Source: Massilia sp. BSC265 (GTDB lineage: Bacteria > Pseudomonadota > Gammaproteobacteria > Burkholderiales > Burkholderiaceae_D). Taken from it: DNA of 64,000 nucleotides. Below the pieces are notes generated by a model, which was not told the origin of the DNA, did not search any database, and was given only the letters and a program-made list of their open reading frames with translations. Numbering within the stretch: the first letter of the stretch is position 1; each line of letters begins with the position of its first letter. Below are positions 27,837 through 38,747 of this stretch, piece after piece. The stretch is from the NCBI RefSeq assembly GCF_000740675.1, contig NZ_JPXI01000029.1, forward strand, positions 372,001 through 436,000, given 5' to 3'. The position numbers were made by a program, and so were the translations under genes.

Positions 27837-29312
27837 TCACAGCCCCGTATGCTGAGCGATGTAGGACTTCATGGCATCCACGCTTGGCTGCATGACGACG
27901 AAGCGCTGCGGGAGCGATTCGATGTCCTCGAAGCCGGCCGGGCGCTCGGCATCCTGGCCCAGGGCTTCCAGGATGGTCTCGTTGAATTTCGCCGCCAGCG
28001 CGGTTTCCAGCACGATCATCGGCACGCCCGGCTGCATGTGCTCGCGGGCGACCTTGATGCCGTCGGCGGTGTGGGTGTCGATCGTGATGCCGTAGTCGTC
28101 GGCCACGTCGCGGATGGTCGCAAGCCGGTCGGCGTGGGTCGACTTGCCCGACGCGAAACCGTACTGGCCGACCAGTTTCCATTCGTCGCCATCGCTGCCC
28201 GGAGCACCCGACAGGTCGAAGCCGCCATGGGTGTCGACCTTGCGGAACAGCGCATGGGTGCGCTCCGCATCGCGGCCCACCAGTTCGTAGACGAAGCGCT
28301 CGAAGTTCGAGGCTTTCGAAATGTCCATCGAGGGGCTGCTGGTGTGGTAGGTCTCGGCAGGTTTACGCACGCGGTACACGCCGGTGCGGAAGAATTCGTC
28401 GAGCACGTCGTTCTCGTTGGTGGCGGCCACCAGCTTGTCGATCGGCAGGCCCATCATGCGCGCGATGTGGCCGGCGCAGATATTGCCGAAGTTCCCCGAC
28501 GGGACGGTGAAGGACACCTTCTGGTCGTTACTGGTGGTAGCAAGCAGGTAACCGCGGAAGTAGTACACCACCTGGGCCACGACGCGCGCCCAGTTGATCG
28601 AGTTGACGGTGCCGATCTTGTGGCGCGCCTTGAAGGACAGGTCGTTGGAGACGGCCTTGACCATGTCCTGGCAGTCGTCGAACACGCCTTCGACGGCGAT
28701 GTTGAAGATGTTCGGGTCCTGCAGGCTGAACATCTGGGCGGTCTGGAAGGCGCTCATCTTCTTGTGGGGGGACAGCATGAACACGCGCACGCCGCGCTTG
28801 CCGCGCATCGCGTATTCGGCGGCGCTGCCGGTGTCGCCCGAGGTGGCGCCGAAGATGTTCAGTTCATCGTTGTTCCTGGCCAGCGCATACTCGAACAGGT
28901 TGCCGAGCAGTTGCATCGCCATGTCCTTGAAGGCCAGGGTCGGGCCGTTCGACAGGGCCTGCAGGACCAGCTTGCCCCCTTCGCCATCTTCGAGGACGCG
29001 CAGCGGGGTGATGTCGGCGCTCGACTCGTCGGCGCGGGCGTTGCGGTAGACCTCGGGAGTATAGGTCTTCGCGGTCAGGGCGCGCAGGTCTTCGTCCGGG
29101 ATGTCGGTGGCGAACTTGCGCAGGATTTCGTAGGCGAGTTCGGCGTAGGAGAGCTTGCGCCAGGCGTTCAGCTCCTCACTGCTGACCTGCGGGTATTCGG
29201 CGGGCAGGTACAGGCCGCCGTCCGGGGCGAGGCCCGCGAGCAGGATGTCGGAAAAGCGCTGGGGATTGCGTGCTGCGGACGCGCTGGTTGCGCGGGTGGA
29301 GACGTAATGCAT
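27837..29312 (-). CDS. thrC: Threonine synthase
   Basis: 491-aa PLP enzyme that converts O-phosphohomoserine to threonine. The PLP lysine is Lys129 in LAFKDMAM, and the serine/threonine-dehydratase-fold phosphate-binding stretch GATSGDTGSAAEYA follows. It is the long (yeast/E. coli-type) form. The hom gene usually just upstream in this group is absent; sdaA lies there instead. It leads the thrC-moeA-moaD operon. Confidence 0.94.
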   Translation of the reverse strand: MHYVSTRATSASAARNPQRFSDILLAGLAPDGGLYLPAEYPQVSSEELNAWRKLSYAELAYEILRKFATDIPDEDLRALTAKTYTPEVYRNARADESSADITPLRVLEDGEGGKLVLQALSNGPTLAFKDMAMQLLGNLFEYALARNNDELNIFGATSGDTGSAAEYAMRGKRGVRVFMLSPHKKMSAFQTAQMFSLQDPNIFNIAVEGVFDDCQDMVKAVSNDLSFKARHKIGTVNSINWARVVAQVVYYFRGYLLATTSNDQKVSFTVPSGNFGNICAGHIARMMGLPIDKLVAATNENDVLDEFFRTGVYRVRKPAETYHTSSPSMDISKASNFERFVYELVGRDAERTHALFRKVDTHGGFDLSGAPGSDGDEWKLVGQYGFASGKSTHADRLATIRDVADDYGITIDTHTADGIKVAREHMQPGVPMIVLETALAAKFNETILEALGQDAERPAGFEDIESLPQRFVVMQPSVDAMKSYIAQHTGL

Positions 29313-29460
29313 ACGGGTAGGGATCCGGTTGGGGCCAAAGTTGAACTTTTATTATAGCGCCCGAATCGGATTGTATGCTGTGGTGCAAAAAAAGCGGGGG
29401 GCTGCGATGCGGAACCGGGATGCGGTGCCGCCGGCACCCCACCCCGGTTTGACGCTCAGG

Positions 29461-30849
29461 TCAGCACGCCGCGTGGTTCACCGTCACCACGTGCACGGCG
29501 AGGCCGCCGAGCGAGGTCTCCTTGTATTTCACCTGCATGTCCGCCCCCGTCTGCCGCATGGTCTCGATCACGTTGTCGAGGCTGACGAAGTGGGTGCCGT
29601 CGCCTTTCATGGCCAGCGATGCCGCGGTGATCGCCTTGATCGCGCCCATGCCGTTGCGCTCGATGCAGGGGATCTGCACCAGCCCGCCGATCGGATCGCA
29701 GGTCATGCCGAGGTGGTGCTCGATGCCGATCTCGGCCGCGTTCTCGATGCGCTCGTTGGAGCCGCCGAGTGCGGCCACCAGACCGGCCGCCGCCATCGCG
29801 CAGGCCACGCCGACCTCGCCCTGGCAGCCGACCTCCGCGCCCGAAATCGACGCGTTCTTCTTGCACAGCATGCCGATGGCGGCGGAGGTGAGCAGGAAGT
29901 CGCGGATGCCCTTGGCCGGATCGCTCGGGCGGCAGTCTTCGGCGTAGTAGCGCAGCACTGCCGGGATGATGCCGGCCGCGCCGTTGGTCGGCGCGGTGAC
30001 GACACGGCCGCCTGCGGCGTTCTCTTCGTTGACGGCCATCGCGTACAGGGTCACGTGGTGCGTCGCATCATGCGGCAGTTCGTTGACGCGCTTGCCCTCC
30101 GTACAGTGCGCCTGCTTCCACAGCTTCGCGGCGCGGCGCTTGACGTTCAGGCCGCCCGGCAGCTGGCCTTCGGTGACGAGGCCGTGGGCGATGCAATCGC
30201 GCATGACCTGCCAGATGCGGTCCAGGCCCGCGTCCAGCTCGGCCTCGCTCATGCGCGCCAGTTCGTTCGCGCGCAGCATGTGGGGAATCGACAGGCCGTG
30301 CTCGCGGCCCAGGGCCAGCAGCTCGCTCATGGTGCTGAACGGGAAAGGCACCTGCAGCGCGGACGGTTCCGCCGCGCGGTGCTGGCTTTCGCCAGCCGCG
30401 GTGATGAAGCCGCCGCCAACCGAGTAGTAGATGCGCTCGACGATGCTGCCGTCCGCCAGCTTGAGCACGAACTTCATGCCGTTCGGATGCTCGGGCAGGG
30501 TCGATTGCTTGTGCCACACCAGGCCCGTGCGGTACTGGAACGGCACTTCCTTCGTGCCCAGCAGCCTCAGGACGCCATCCATCTCGGCTTCGGCCAGCGT
30601 GTCCTCGACCGACTCCGGGTCGACGCCTTGCGGCGTCTCGCCCATCAACCCCAGGATCACCGCCTTGTCGGTCGCATGGCCGACGCCGGTCAGCGCGAGC
30701 GAACCGTACAGGTGCGCCTCGACGCCGACCGCTTCCTCCAGCGAACCGCACTCCAACAGGAAGCGGCGCGCCGCCACCATCGGGCCTACCGTGTGGGAAC
30801 TCGACGGTCCGACACCGATCTTGAACAGATCAAAAACACTCATGTCCAT
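29461..30849 (-). CDS. sdaA: L-serine ammonia-lyase, iron-sulfur-dependent, single chain
   Basis: 462-aa enzyme deaminating L-serine to pyruvate. The N-terminal region has GPSSSHTVGPM. The C-terminal catalytic domain holds three conserved Fe-S cysteines, Cys342, Cys384 and Cys395 (VGCQGE, MTCDPIGG, IPCIERN). A second ATG two codons in (30843, MSVFDLF) is an equally good start. It lies behind the threonine-to-glycine genes on the same strand, consistent with a glycine/serine/threonine catabolic block. Confidence 0.93.
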   Translation of the reverse strand: MDMSVFDLFKIGVGPSSSHTVGPMVAARRFLLECGSLEEAVGVEAHLYGSLALTGVGHATDKAVILGLMGETPQGVDPESVEDTLAEAEMDGVLRLLGTKEVPFQYRTGLVWHKQSTLPEHPNGMKFVLKLADGSIVERIYYSVGGGFITAAGESQHRAAEPSALQVPFPFSTMSELLALGREHGLSIPHMLRANELARMSEAELDAGLDRIWQVMRDCIAHGLVTEGQLPGGLNVKRRAAKLWKQAHCTEGKRVNELPHDATHHVTLYAMAVNEENAAGGRVVTAPTNGAAGIIPAVLRYYAEDCRPSDPAKGIRDFLLTSAAIGMLCKKNASISGAEVGCQGEVGVACAMAAAGLVAALGGSNERIENAAEIGIEHHLGMTCDPIGGLVQIPCIERNGMGAIKAITAASLAMKGDGTHFVSLDNVIETMRQTGADMQVKYKETSLGGLAVHVVTVNHAAC

Positions 30850-30906
30850 CTTTTGTCTCGACTCTTCAGTTTTTTATTATTGTGGTGATTGCAAACGCCG
30901 GTCCGC

Positions 30907-31863
30907 TTATGCGGTGACACCGACGTCGATGTTCTTCAGCATATCGGCGACCATCTCTTCCACGCCGATGCGCGCCTTCCACCCCCAGTCAGCGGCCGCA
31001 CGGCCGTCGTCCAGGCTCTTCGGCCAGCTGTCGGCGATCTGCTGGCGGCTATCCGGCTTGTAGGCGATCTCGAACCCAGGCACGGCCCGCTTGATGGCGG
31101 CGGCCAGTTCACGCGGGTTGAAGGAGACGCCGGCCACGTTGTACGAGGAACGGATCGCGACCTTCTCGCTCGGGGCCTCCATCAGCTCGATCGTGGCGCG
31201 GATCGCGTCCGGCATGTAGATCATCGGCAGCGTGGTTTCCGGGCCCAGGAAGCACTCATAGGTCTCGCCCTTGAGCGCCGAATGGAAGATCGCGATGGCA
31301 TAGTCGGTGGTGCCGCCGCCCGGAGGCGACTTGAAGCTGATGATGCCGGGGTAGCGGATGCTGCGCACGTCCACGCCGTACTTGCTGTGGTAGTACTCGC
31401 ACAGGCGCTCGCCGGCCAGCTTGCTGATGCCGTAGATCGTGGTCGGGTCCATGACCGTGTACTGCGGGGTCGACTCGGCCGGCGTGTTCGGGCCGAAGGC
31501 GGCGATCGACGAAGGCCAGAACACCTTCAGCGGCTTGCCCGCCTCGCCACGTTCGCGCGCGACTTCCAGGATGTTGAGCAGGCCATCCATGTTCAGCGTC
31601 CATGCCTTCAGCGGCGCCTTTTCGCCGGTGGCCGACAGCAGCGCCGCCAGCTGGTAGACCTGCGTGACGCCTTCGCTGTCGATCAGCGCGGCCAGGCGCT
31701 CGCGGTCCAGCACGTCGAGCTGGGTGTAGCGCGCCGCGCCGTAGACGTTGGTGCCGCCGATGTCCGATGCGATCACCCTGTCCGGGCCGTGCTGTTCGGC
31801 CAGGGCGGTGACCAGTTCGCTGCCGATCTGGCCGTTCGCGCCGATGATGAGGATGCGTTCCAT
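30907..31863 (-). CDS. Short-chain (GalE-like) L-threonine 3-dehydrogenase
   Basis: 318-aa SDR-fold NAD-dependent enzyme. The cofactor motif is GANGQIG (residues 8-14). The catalytic pair is Tyr144 and Lys148 in TIYGISK, with PSSIAAFG before it. The similarity is to the epimerase-like threonine dehydrogenases known from Cupriavidus and Flavobacterium, not to the zinc-dependent Tdh of E. coli. Adjacency to kbl supports the assignment: threonine is oxidised to 2-amino-3-ketobutyrate, which Kbl cleaves. Confidence 0.85.
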   Translation of the reverse strand: MERILIIGANGQIGSELVTALAEQHGPDRVIASDIGGTNVYGAARYTQLDVLDRERLAALIDSEGVTQVYQLAALLSATGEKAPLKAWTLNMDGLLNILEVARERGEAGKPLKVFWPSSIAAFGPNTPAESTPQYTVMDPTTIYGISKLAGERLCEYYHSKYGVDVRSIRYPGIISFKSPPGGGTTDYAIAIFHSALKGETYECFLGPETTLPMIYMPDAIRATIELMEAPSEKVAIRSSYNVAGVSFNPRELAAAIKRAVPGFEIAYKPDSRQQIADSWPKSLDDGRAAADWGWKARIGVEEMVADMLKNIDVGVTA

Positions 31864-31919
31864 GTGTGTTCCGTTCTATCTTGTTATTGGTATTACTGCG
31901 CCTATTACTGCGCGCGGTT

Positions 31920-33128
31920 TTACCGCGCGCTCTTCAGGATGCCCAGCTCGCGGCCAGCCTGCTCGAAGGCGGCCAACACCTTGTCGAGCTGTTCGCGGGT
32001 GTGCGCCGCCGACAGCTGGACGCGCACACGCGCCTGGCCCATCGGCACCACCGGGTAGAAGAAACCCGACAGCAGCACGCCCAGCTCGAACATGCGGGCC
32101 GCGAATTTCTGTGCGACCGGCGCGTCGAACAGCATGACCGGCACCACCGGATGGGTGCCCGGCTTGATGGTGAAGCCGATGCGCTCGATCTCCTTGCGGA
32201 AGTATGCGGTGTTATCCATCAGGCGGTCGCGCAGTTCGGTCGACTTCGAGATGCGCTCCAGCACCGCTAGGGAAGCGCCGGCGATCATCGGCGCCAGGGT
32301 GTTCGAGAACAGGTAGGGGCGCGACTTCTGGCGCAGGGTTTCGATGACTTCCTTGCGGCCCGAGGTGAAGCCGCCCATCGCGCCGCCCAGGGCCTTGCCA
32401 AGGGTGCCGGTGATGATGTCGATCTTGCCGATGACGCCGCAATGTTCATGCGTCCCGCGGCCGGTCTTGCCCATGAAACCCGAGGCATGCGATTCGTCGA
32501 TCATGGTCAGGGCGCCGTATTTCTCGGCCAGCTCGACGATTCTATCCAGCTGGGCGATGGTGCCGTCCATCGAGAACACGCCGTCGGTGACGATGATCTT
32601 GTGGCGCTTGCCCGCTTCGGTAGCGGCGACCAGCTGCTTTTCCAGATCAAGCATGTCGTTGTTGGCGTAGCGGTAGCGCGCGGCCTTGCACAGGCGGACG
32701 CCGTCGATGATCGAGGCGTGGTTCAGGGCGTCCGAGATGATGGCGTCGTTCTCGTCGAACAGCGGCTCGAACACGCCGCCGTTGGCGTCGAAGGCGGCGG
32801 CGTACAGGATGGTGTCCTCGGTGCCGAGGAATTCGGACAGCTTCTGCTCCAGTTCCTTGTGCACGGTCTGGGTGCCGCAGATGAAGCGCACCGAGGACAG
32901 CCCGTAGCCGTATTTTTCCAGCGCCGCGGCGGCGGCCTGGGAGGTCTGCTCGTCGCCGGACAGGCCCAGGTAGTTGTTGGCACACATATTGATGAGCGTG
33001 CGGCCGTCCTGGGACACCACCTCCGAACCCTGGCGCGAGGCGATCACGCGCTCCGGCTTGAACAGGCCGTCGCTGCGCAGCGTCTCGAGTTTCGATTGCA
33101 GGCCGCTATAGAATGCTTGGTCGCTCAT
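31920..33128 (-). CDS. kbl: Glycine C-acetyltransferase (2-amino-3-ketobutyrate CoA ligase)
   Basis: 402-aa PLP enzyme of the alpha-oxoamine synthase family that splits 2-amino-3-ketobutyrate with CoA into glycine and acetyl-CoA. The PLP lysine is Lys245 in TGTLGKALGG, with the upstream DESHASGFMG segment. It is first of the kbl-threonine dehydrogenase operon. A hairpin GCGCGCGG-TTTTA-CCGCGCGC (31910-31930) overlaps its stop codon without a T-run. Confidence 0.94.
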   Translation of the reverse strand: MSDQAFYSGLQSKLETLRSDGLFKPERVIASRQGSEVVSQDGRTLINMCANNYLGLSGDEQTSQAAAAALEKYGYGLSSVRFICGTQTVHKELEQKLSEFLGTEDTILYAAAFDANGGVFEPLFDENDAIISDALNHASIIDGVRLCKAARYRYANNDMLDLEKQLVAATEAGKRHKIIVTDGVFSMDGTIAQLDRIVELAEKYGALTMIDESHASGFMGKTGRGTHEHCGVIGKIDIITGTLGKALGGAMGGFTSGRKEVIETLRQKSRPYLFSNTLAPMIAGASLAVLERISKSTELRDRLMDNTAYFRKEIERIGFTIKPGTHPVVPVMLFDAPVAQKFAARMFELGVLLSGFFYPVVPMGQARVRVQLSAAHTREQLDKVLAAFEQAGRELGILKSAR

Positions 33129-33225
33129 GTGTCCCTACTCCCAGAAAATGTGATTAGACTGCGCCGGCTTGACCGCTGGTCGGCGGATGTTGTACCGTTG
33201 GATCCGTTCGATGTGCAAAACTGAG

Positions 33226-33239
33226 TTCTATATGTCGAA
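33226..33239. promoter_or_regulatory. Operator candidate 1, TTC-N8-GAA
   Basis: TTCTATATGTCGAA lies in the 226-bp divergent region between kbl and the XRE-cupin gene. It has the same TTC-N8-GAA frame as the perfect palindrome centred 20 bp away. Confidence 0.45.
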
Positions 33240-33244
33240 CGAAA

Positions 33245-33260
33245 ATTCAATATATTGAAT
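33245..33260. promoter_or_regulatory. Operator candidate 2, perfect palindrome ATTCAATATATTGAAT
   Basis: A perfect 16-bp palindrome containing TTC-N8-GAA, centred at 33252.5. Its distance from operator candidate 1 (20 bp, about two helical turns) would place two dimers on the same face of DNA. The divergently encoded XRE-cupin protein is the inferred ligand. Confidence 0.55.
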
Positions 33261-33354
33261 CTTACGCCTGGCAACTGAACTTGGCAAGCCATCGCCGCAG
33301 TACAGGCGCCAGCACCGGCATCTATACAGGCTCCACACAGGCTCAAAACAGGCA

Positions 33355-33930
33355 ATGACCAAAACTCTAACAAATAACGCCCCGCCCGAAGTTGGCGCCA
33401 CGCTACAACGCCTGCGATTGGCGCGCGGCCTGACCCTTGAAGATTTGTCACGGATCGCGGGAGTGTCGAAGTCGATGCTGTCCCAGATCGAGCGCGAGAA
33501 GGCCAATCCCACCATCGCCATCACCTGGCGCCTGGCCAATGCCCTGGGCGTCGAGATCGGCGAACTGCTCTCGTCCGAGGTGCGGTCCGTGGACCTGATC
33601 CGCGTGGTGGACGCCCACGAGACCCCCACCCTGCCCGGCGCCCACGCCGGCTACTCGCTGCGCATCCTGGGACCGATGGACCTGGCGGGCAAGTACGAGT
33701 GGTATGAACTGACCCTGGCGCCGGGGGGCGAATTGAAGTCCCAGGCCCACGATCCGGGGACCAGCGAGCACCTGACCGTCATTAGCGGGTCGATCGAGCT
33801 GGAAGTGGGGACGGAGAAGAAGAAGATCAAGCATGGAGGCACGGCGCGCTACCCGGCCGATCATGACCATGTAATCAGGAATGCGGGGAAGACGGAGGCC
33901 AAGGCGCTGTTGGTAGTCGTGCAACGGTAG
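33355..33930 (+). CDS. XRE-cupin transcriptional regulator
   Basis: 191 aa. An N-terminal Cro/CI helix-turn-helix (about residues 12-70: LQRLRLARGLTLEDLSRIAG, SKSMLSQIEREKANPT) is joined to a C-terminal cupin domain (about 115-190) that would sense a small ligand. It is divergent from kbl and threonine dehydrogenase, and two matching palindromes lie between them, so it probably controls threonine-to-glycine catabolism. Its TAG stop lies inside the GTAG of a REP doublet. Confidence 0.88.
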   Translation: MTKTLTNNAPPEVGATLQRLRLARGLTLEDLSRIAGVSKSMLSQIEREKANPTIAITWRLANALGVEIGELLSSEVRSVDLIRVVDAHETPTLPGAHAGYSLRILGPMDLAGKYEWYELTLAPGGELKSQAHDPGTSEHLTVISGSIELEVGTEKKKIKHGGTARYPADHDHVIRNAGKTEAKALLVVVQR

Positions 33931-34058
33931 GATGGGCAGGTTTCCTGCCCACGCGTTCAAACCCGGGTAGTACTGCCCGTACGGCTATTCGTGCTGCGAC
34001 GATCACCGCGTAGGCGTTTGTAATTCCGGACATTGCCCGAAATTATCCCGCCCACCGG
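33927..34058. repeat. REP doublet (REPIN-like), copy 4
   Basis: It begins GTAGGATGGGCAGG-TTT-CCTGCCCACGCG, whose TAG is the stop codon of the XRE-cupin gene. The right half is ATCACCGCGTAGGCGTTTG, AATTCC...GAAATT, CCCGCCCACC. It shares the inner AGTACTG...CCCGTACG segment with copy 5. It lies between the XRE-cupin gene and the prolyl oligopeptidase terminator. Confidence 0.75.
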
Positions 34059-34060
34059 AC

Positions 34061-34102
34061 AAAAAAGGCAACGGCCGCCGGATCGCTCCGAGCGGCCGTT
34101 GT
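34061..34102 (-). terminator. Prolyl oligopeptidase terminator
   Basis: On the minus strand CAACGGCCG (34093-34101) pairs with CGGCCGTTG (34069-34077) and is followed by CCTTTTTT. It lies just after the stop codon at 34122. Confidence 0.75.
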
Positions 34103-34121
34103 CGTTTGGTCAGCCTATGGC

Positions 34122-36296
<2,175 letters not shown>

Positions 36297-36450
36297 GTCG
36301 TTCTCATGTTCGCGTTATTCATGGGGGTCGGCTTGCGCCGACGGCCATCATAACGCGAATTGCCGGGCTCGGATATGCGACCGACGGGGCCGGAACGACA
36401 TGCCGCGGACCGCTCGTCGGTGACTCAGCACCGCCGGCAGCCTACCGCGC

Positions 36451-37887
36451 CTATTGGCGCGGCAAGCCCTGGCTGGGCGAGCCCTGGCGAACGCTACCCT
36501 GGCGCGTGGAAGCCATGCCGCGCTGCTGGCGGCGCGCAGCCCGGACGCGGGAGGCCAGCGCACGCGCCCAGGTTCCACCGGTGCCGGCCAAGCGGCCCGC
36601 GACACTGCCGCGCGAGCGGCGGTTTTCCTGGCCCGCGCCGGCGGCCAGCAGCATCCACATATAGGCCCGCAGGGGGTCGCGCTCCACGCCGCGCCCGCTG
36701 TTGACCATGCCGCCCAGGTTGTACTGGGCCAGCGCATGGCCCTGCTCCGCGGCCTGCCGGTACCAATAGGTGGCGAGGGTGTCGTCGTGCGGCACGCCCT
36801 GGCCGTTGGCGTACAGGACGCCGAGGTTGTTCTGGGCGCTGGCGTCGCCCTGCTGGGCCGCACGCCGGTACCATTCGGCGGCGCGCGCTTCGTCGCGCGG
36901 CACGCCGTCGCCCTTGGCATACATGACCCCGAGGCTGAACTGGGCATTCGCCGCGCCCTGCTCGGCGGCGCGCAGGTAGTACTCGAGCGCGCGGCCCGCA
37001 TCCCGGCAGCTGCCGCGCCCGGCGGCATACATGACGCCGGCACAGTACTGCGCCTGCACGTGCCCGCGCGCGGCCGCCCGGAGGAAGCATTCCAGCGCCC
37101 GCTCGTCGCCGCCGGAGCCGTGGCCGGCCGCCAGCAGCGTACCGAGCCCATAGTGGGCCTCGGCGTCGTCCTGGGCGGCGGCCCGTTCGAGCCAGGCGAT
37201 GGCACGGGCAGGGTCTCTCGGCACGCCATGCCCGTGGGCGTAGGCCAGGCCGAGGAAACGTTGCGCCATCGTGATGCCCTGCGCCGCCGCCTCGCGGAAC
37301 CAGCACACGGCCTGGGCGTCGTCGGCCTCGACGCCGTCGCCGCGGCGGTACATCAGCGCGAGGTTGAGCTGGGCCTGCCCGTGCCCCTGGCGCGCGGCCT
37401 TGCGGAACCAGGCCATCGCCAGCGGATGACTGACCGGGGCCCCCAGTCCCTGCAGGTAGCATTCGCCCAGCAGGTTCTGGGCACTGGCGAGGCCCTGCTC
37501 GGCGGCGCGGTAGAACCAGCCGAAGGCGACCTCGTGCGACTGCTGGACGCCGCGCCCCTTGCGGTAGAGCTGCCCGAGGTTCTGCTGGGCTGCCGGATCG
37601 CCCTGCGCGGCGGCGCGGCCGAACCAGAGCGCGGCCAGTTCGTCGCTGCGCGCCGCGCCGCGGCCGTTGCAGTACATGGCGCCCAGGTGGTTCTGCGCGG
37701 TGGCCAGGCCCTGGCGGGCGGCGCGCTGCATCCATTCGAGCGCGCGCACGTCGTCGCGCTCGACGGCCTCGCCGTGCTTGTAGAGCAGGCCGAGGTTGAA
37801 CTGTGCGTAGGGATCGCCGCGTTCGGCGGCGGGCAGGAACCACTGGAAGACTTCGTGTCCCTCGCGGGCGGCGTTCTGACGGTTCAT
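36451..37887 (-). CDS. Sel1-repeat protein (11 tandem SLR units)
   Basis: 478 aa. The start MNRQNAAREG is preferred because AAGGGGG lies five bases upstream; the frame also opens at 37923. Eleven consecutive 35-36-residue Sel1-like repeats (pattern AxAQxxLGxxYxxGxGVxxD, A..WxRxAAxQGx) fill about residues 24-420 and form a superhelical protein-interaction surface. A basic Ser/Gln/Arg-rich tail follows. No signal peptide is evident, so it is probably cytoplasmic. The partner is unknown. Confidence 0.88.
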   Translation of the reverse strand: MNRQNAAREGHEVFQWFLPAAERGDPYAQFNLGLLYKHGEAVERDDVRALEWMQRAARQGLATAQNHLGAMYCNGRGAARSDELAALWFGRAAAQGDPAAQQNLGQLYRKGRGVQQSHEVAFGWFYRAAEQGLASAQNLLGECYLQGLGAPVSHPLAMAWFRKAARQGHGQAQLNLALMYRRGDGVEADDAQAVCWFREAAAQGITMAQRFLGLAYAHGHGVPRDPARAIAWLERAAAQDDAEAHYGLGTLLAAGHGSGGDERALECFLRAAARGHVQAQYCAGVMYAAGRGSCRDAGRALEYYLRAAEQGAANAQFSLGVMYAKGDGVPRDEARAAEWYRRAAQQGDASAQNNLGVLYANGQGVPHDDTLATYWYRQAAEQGHALAQYNLGGMVNSGRGVERDPLRAYMWMLLAAGAGQENRRSRGSVAGRLAGTGGTWARALASRVRAARRQQRGMASTRQGSVRQGSPSQGLPRQ

Positions 37888-38075
37888 CACTACCCCCTTG
37901 CGGCCCTCGGCGCCGTTCAACATCGGCGGGATGGAGAAGCCCCCGCCGTTGTTAAAATTTTAAGGATAGCGTCGCGCGCGTGGTTTGCGTCCGCACAATC
38001 GTCGGGACGTCACATGCGTGCAAGGATGTGGTATTAGGACAGCGCCTGTCGCGCGTGCGCTGTTGCGCCGCTGCT

Positions 38076-38723
38076 TCAAGCGGCGCCGCGCTCGCGCTCG
38101 AGGCTGGCGTATTTCTCGAGGAAGACCGGCACCTTGGCAGCGGCCAGCTTGTTCACCGAAACCAGCAGGTCCGGCGCCACCTGCGCCAGTCCGTGCGCCG
38201 TGCCGAGGTGGCGCGCCGCGTGCAGCAGCACGTGGGCCGCCACTTCGGCGTCGGCCTCGGCCCGGTGGGCCGCGCCCTTGAACGCGATGCCGAGGCGGTT
38301 CGAGAGGTTCCCGAGCTTGTAGCTGGGCAGTCCGGGGAACAGGCGGCGCGCCAGCTTGAGCGAACACACCAGGCCGCAGTGCCCGGTCGGGCGGCCGATG
38401 CGCCAGCCTTCGGCCTTCAGGAACTTCTCGTCGAAACTGGCGTTATGGGCCGACAGCGTGTCGCCGCCGATGAAGTCGAGCAGCTCGGCCACCACCCTCT
38501 GGTTCGGCGGTGCACTGTCCACCATTTCCTGGGTGATCCCGGTGAGCTGGGTGATGAACGAAGGGATGCGCACGCCGCAGTTCACCAGCGAGACATAGCG
38601 CTCGCGGATCTCGCCACCGACGATGCGCAGCGCCGCCACTTCGGTGATGCGGTCGCCCATCTCGGGCGACAGGCCGGTGGTCTCGAAGTCGAGCATCACG
38701 ATCGGGCGTTCAAACACACTCAT
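38076..38723 (-). CDS. DEDDh 3'-5' exonuclease (DnaQ/PolC epsilon-like)
   Basis: 215 aa. The four metal ligands and the general-base histidine of the DEDDh class are present: Asp12 and Glu14 (LDFETTG), Asp97 (HNASFDEKF), His152 and Asp157 (HRAEADAE). It resembles stand-alone PolC-type exonucleases rather than DNA polymerase III epsilon, because the C-terminal alpha-subunit-binding segment is not recognisable. Probable role: DNA repair or nucleic-acid trimming. Confidence 0.85.
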   Translation of the reverse strand: MSVFERPIVMLDFETTGLSPEMGDRITEVAALRIVGGEIRERYVSLVNCGVRIPSFITQLTGITQEMVDSAPPNQRVVAELLDFIGGDTLSAHNASFDEKFLKAEGWRIGRPTGHCGLVCSLKLARRLFPGLPSYKLGNLSNRLGIAFKGAAHRAEADAEVAAHVLLHAARHLGTAHGLAQVAPDLLVSVNKLAAAKVPVFLEKYASLERERGAA

Positions 38724-38747
38724 CTTGCGTCCTCAGTATCTATCAGC

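Noticed and set aside
31910-31930. The GC-rich hairpin at the end of kbl as a terminator
   Set aside because: No T-run follows on the minus strand, and threonine dehydrogenase must be transcribed through it. It is more likely an intercistronic structure.
36451-37887. Periodic DNA repeats suggesting a CRISPR-like array
   Set aside because: The periodicity of about 108 bp follows in-frame Sel1 protein repeats, the units are divergent, and there are no uniform spacers or cas genes.
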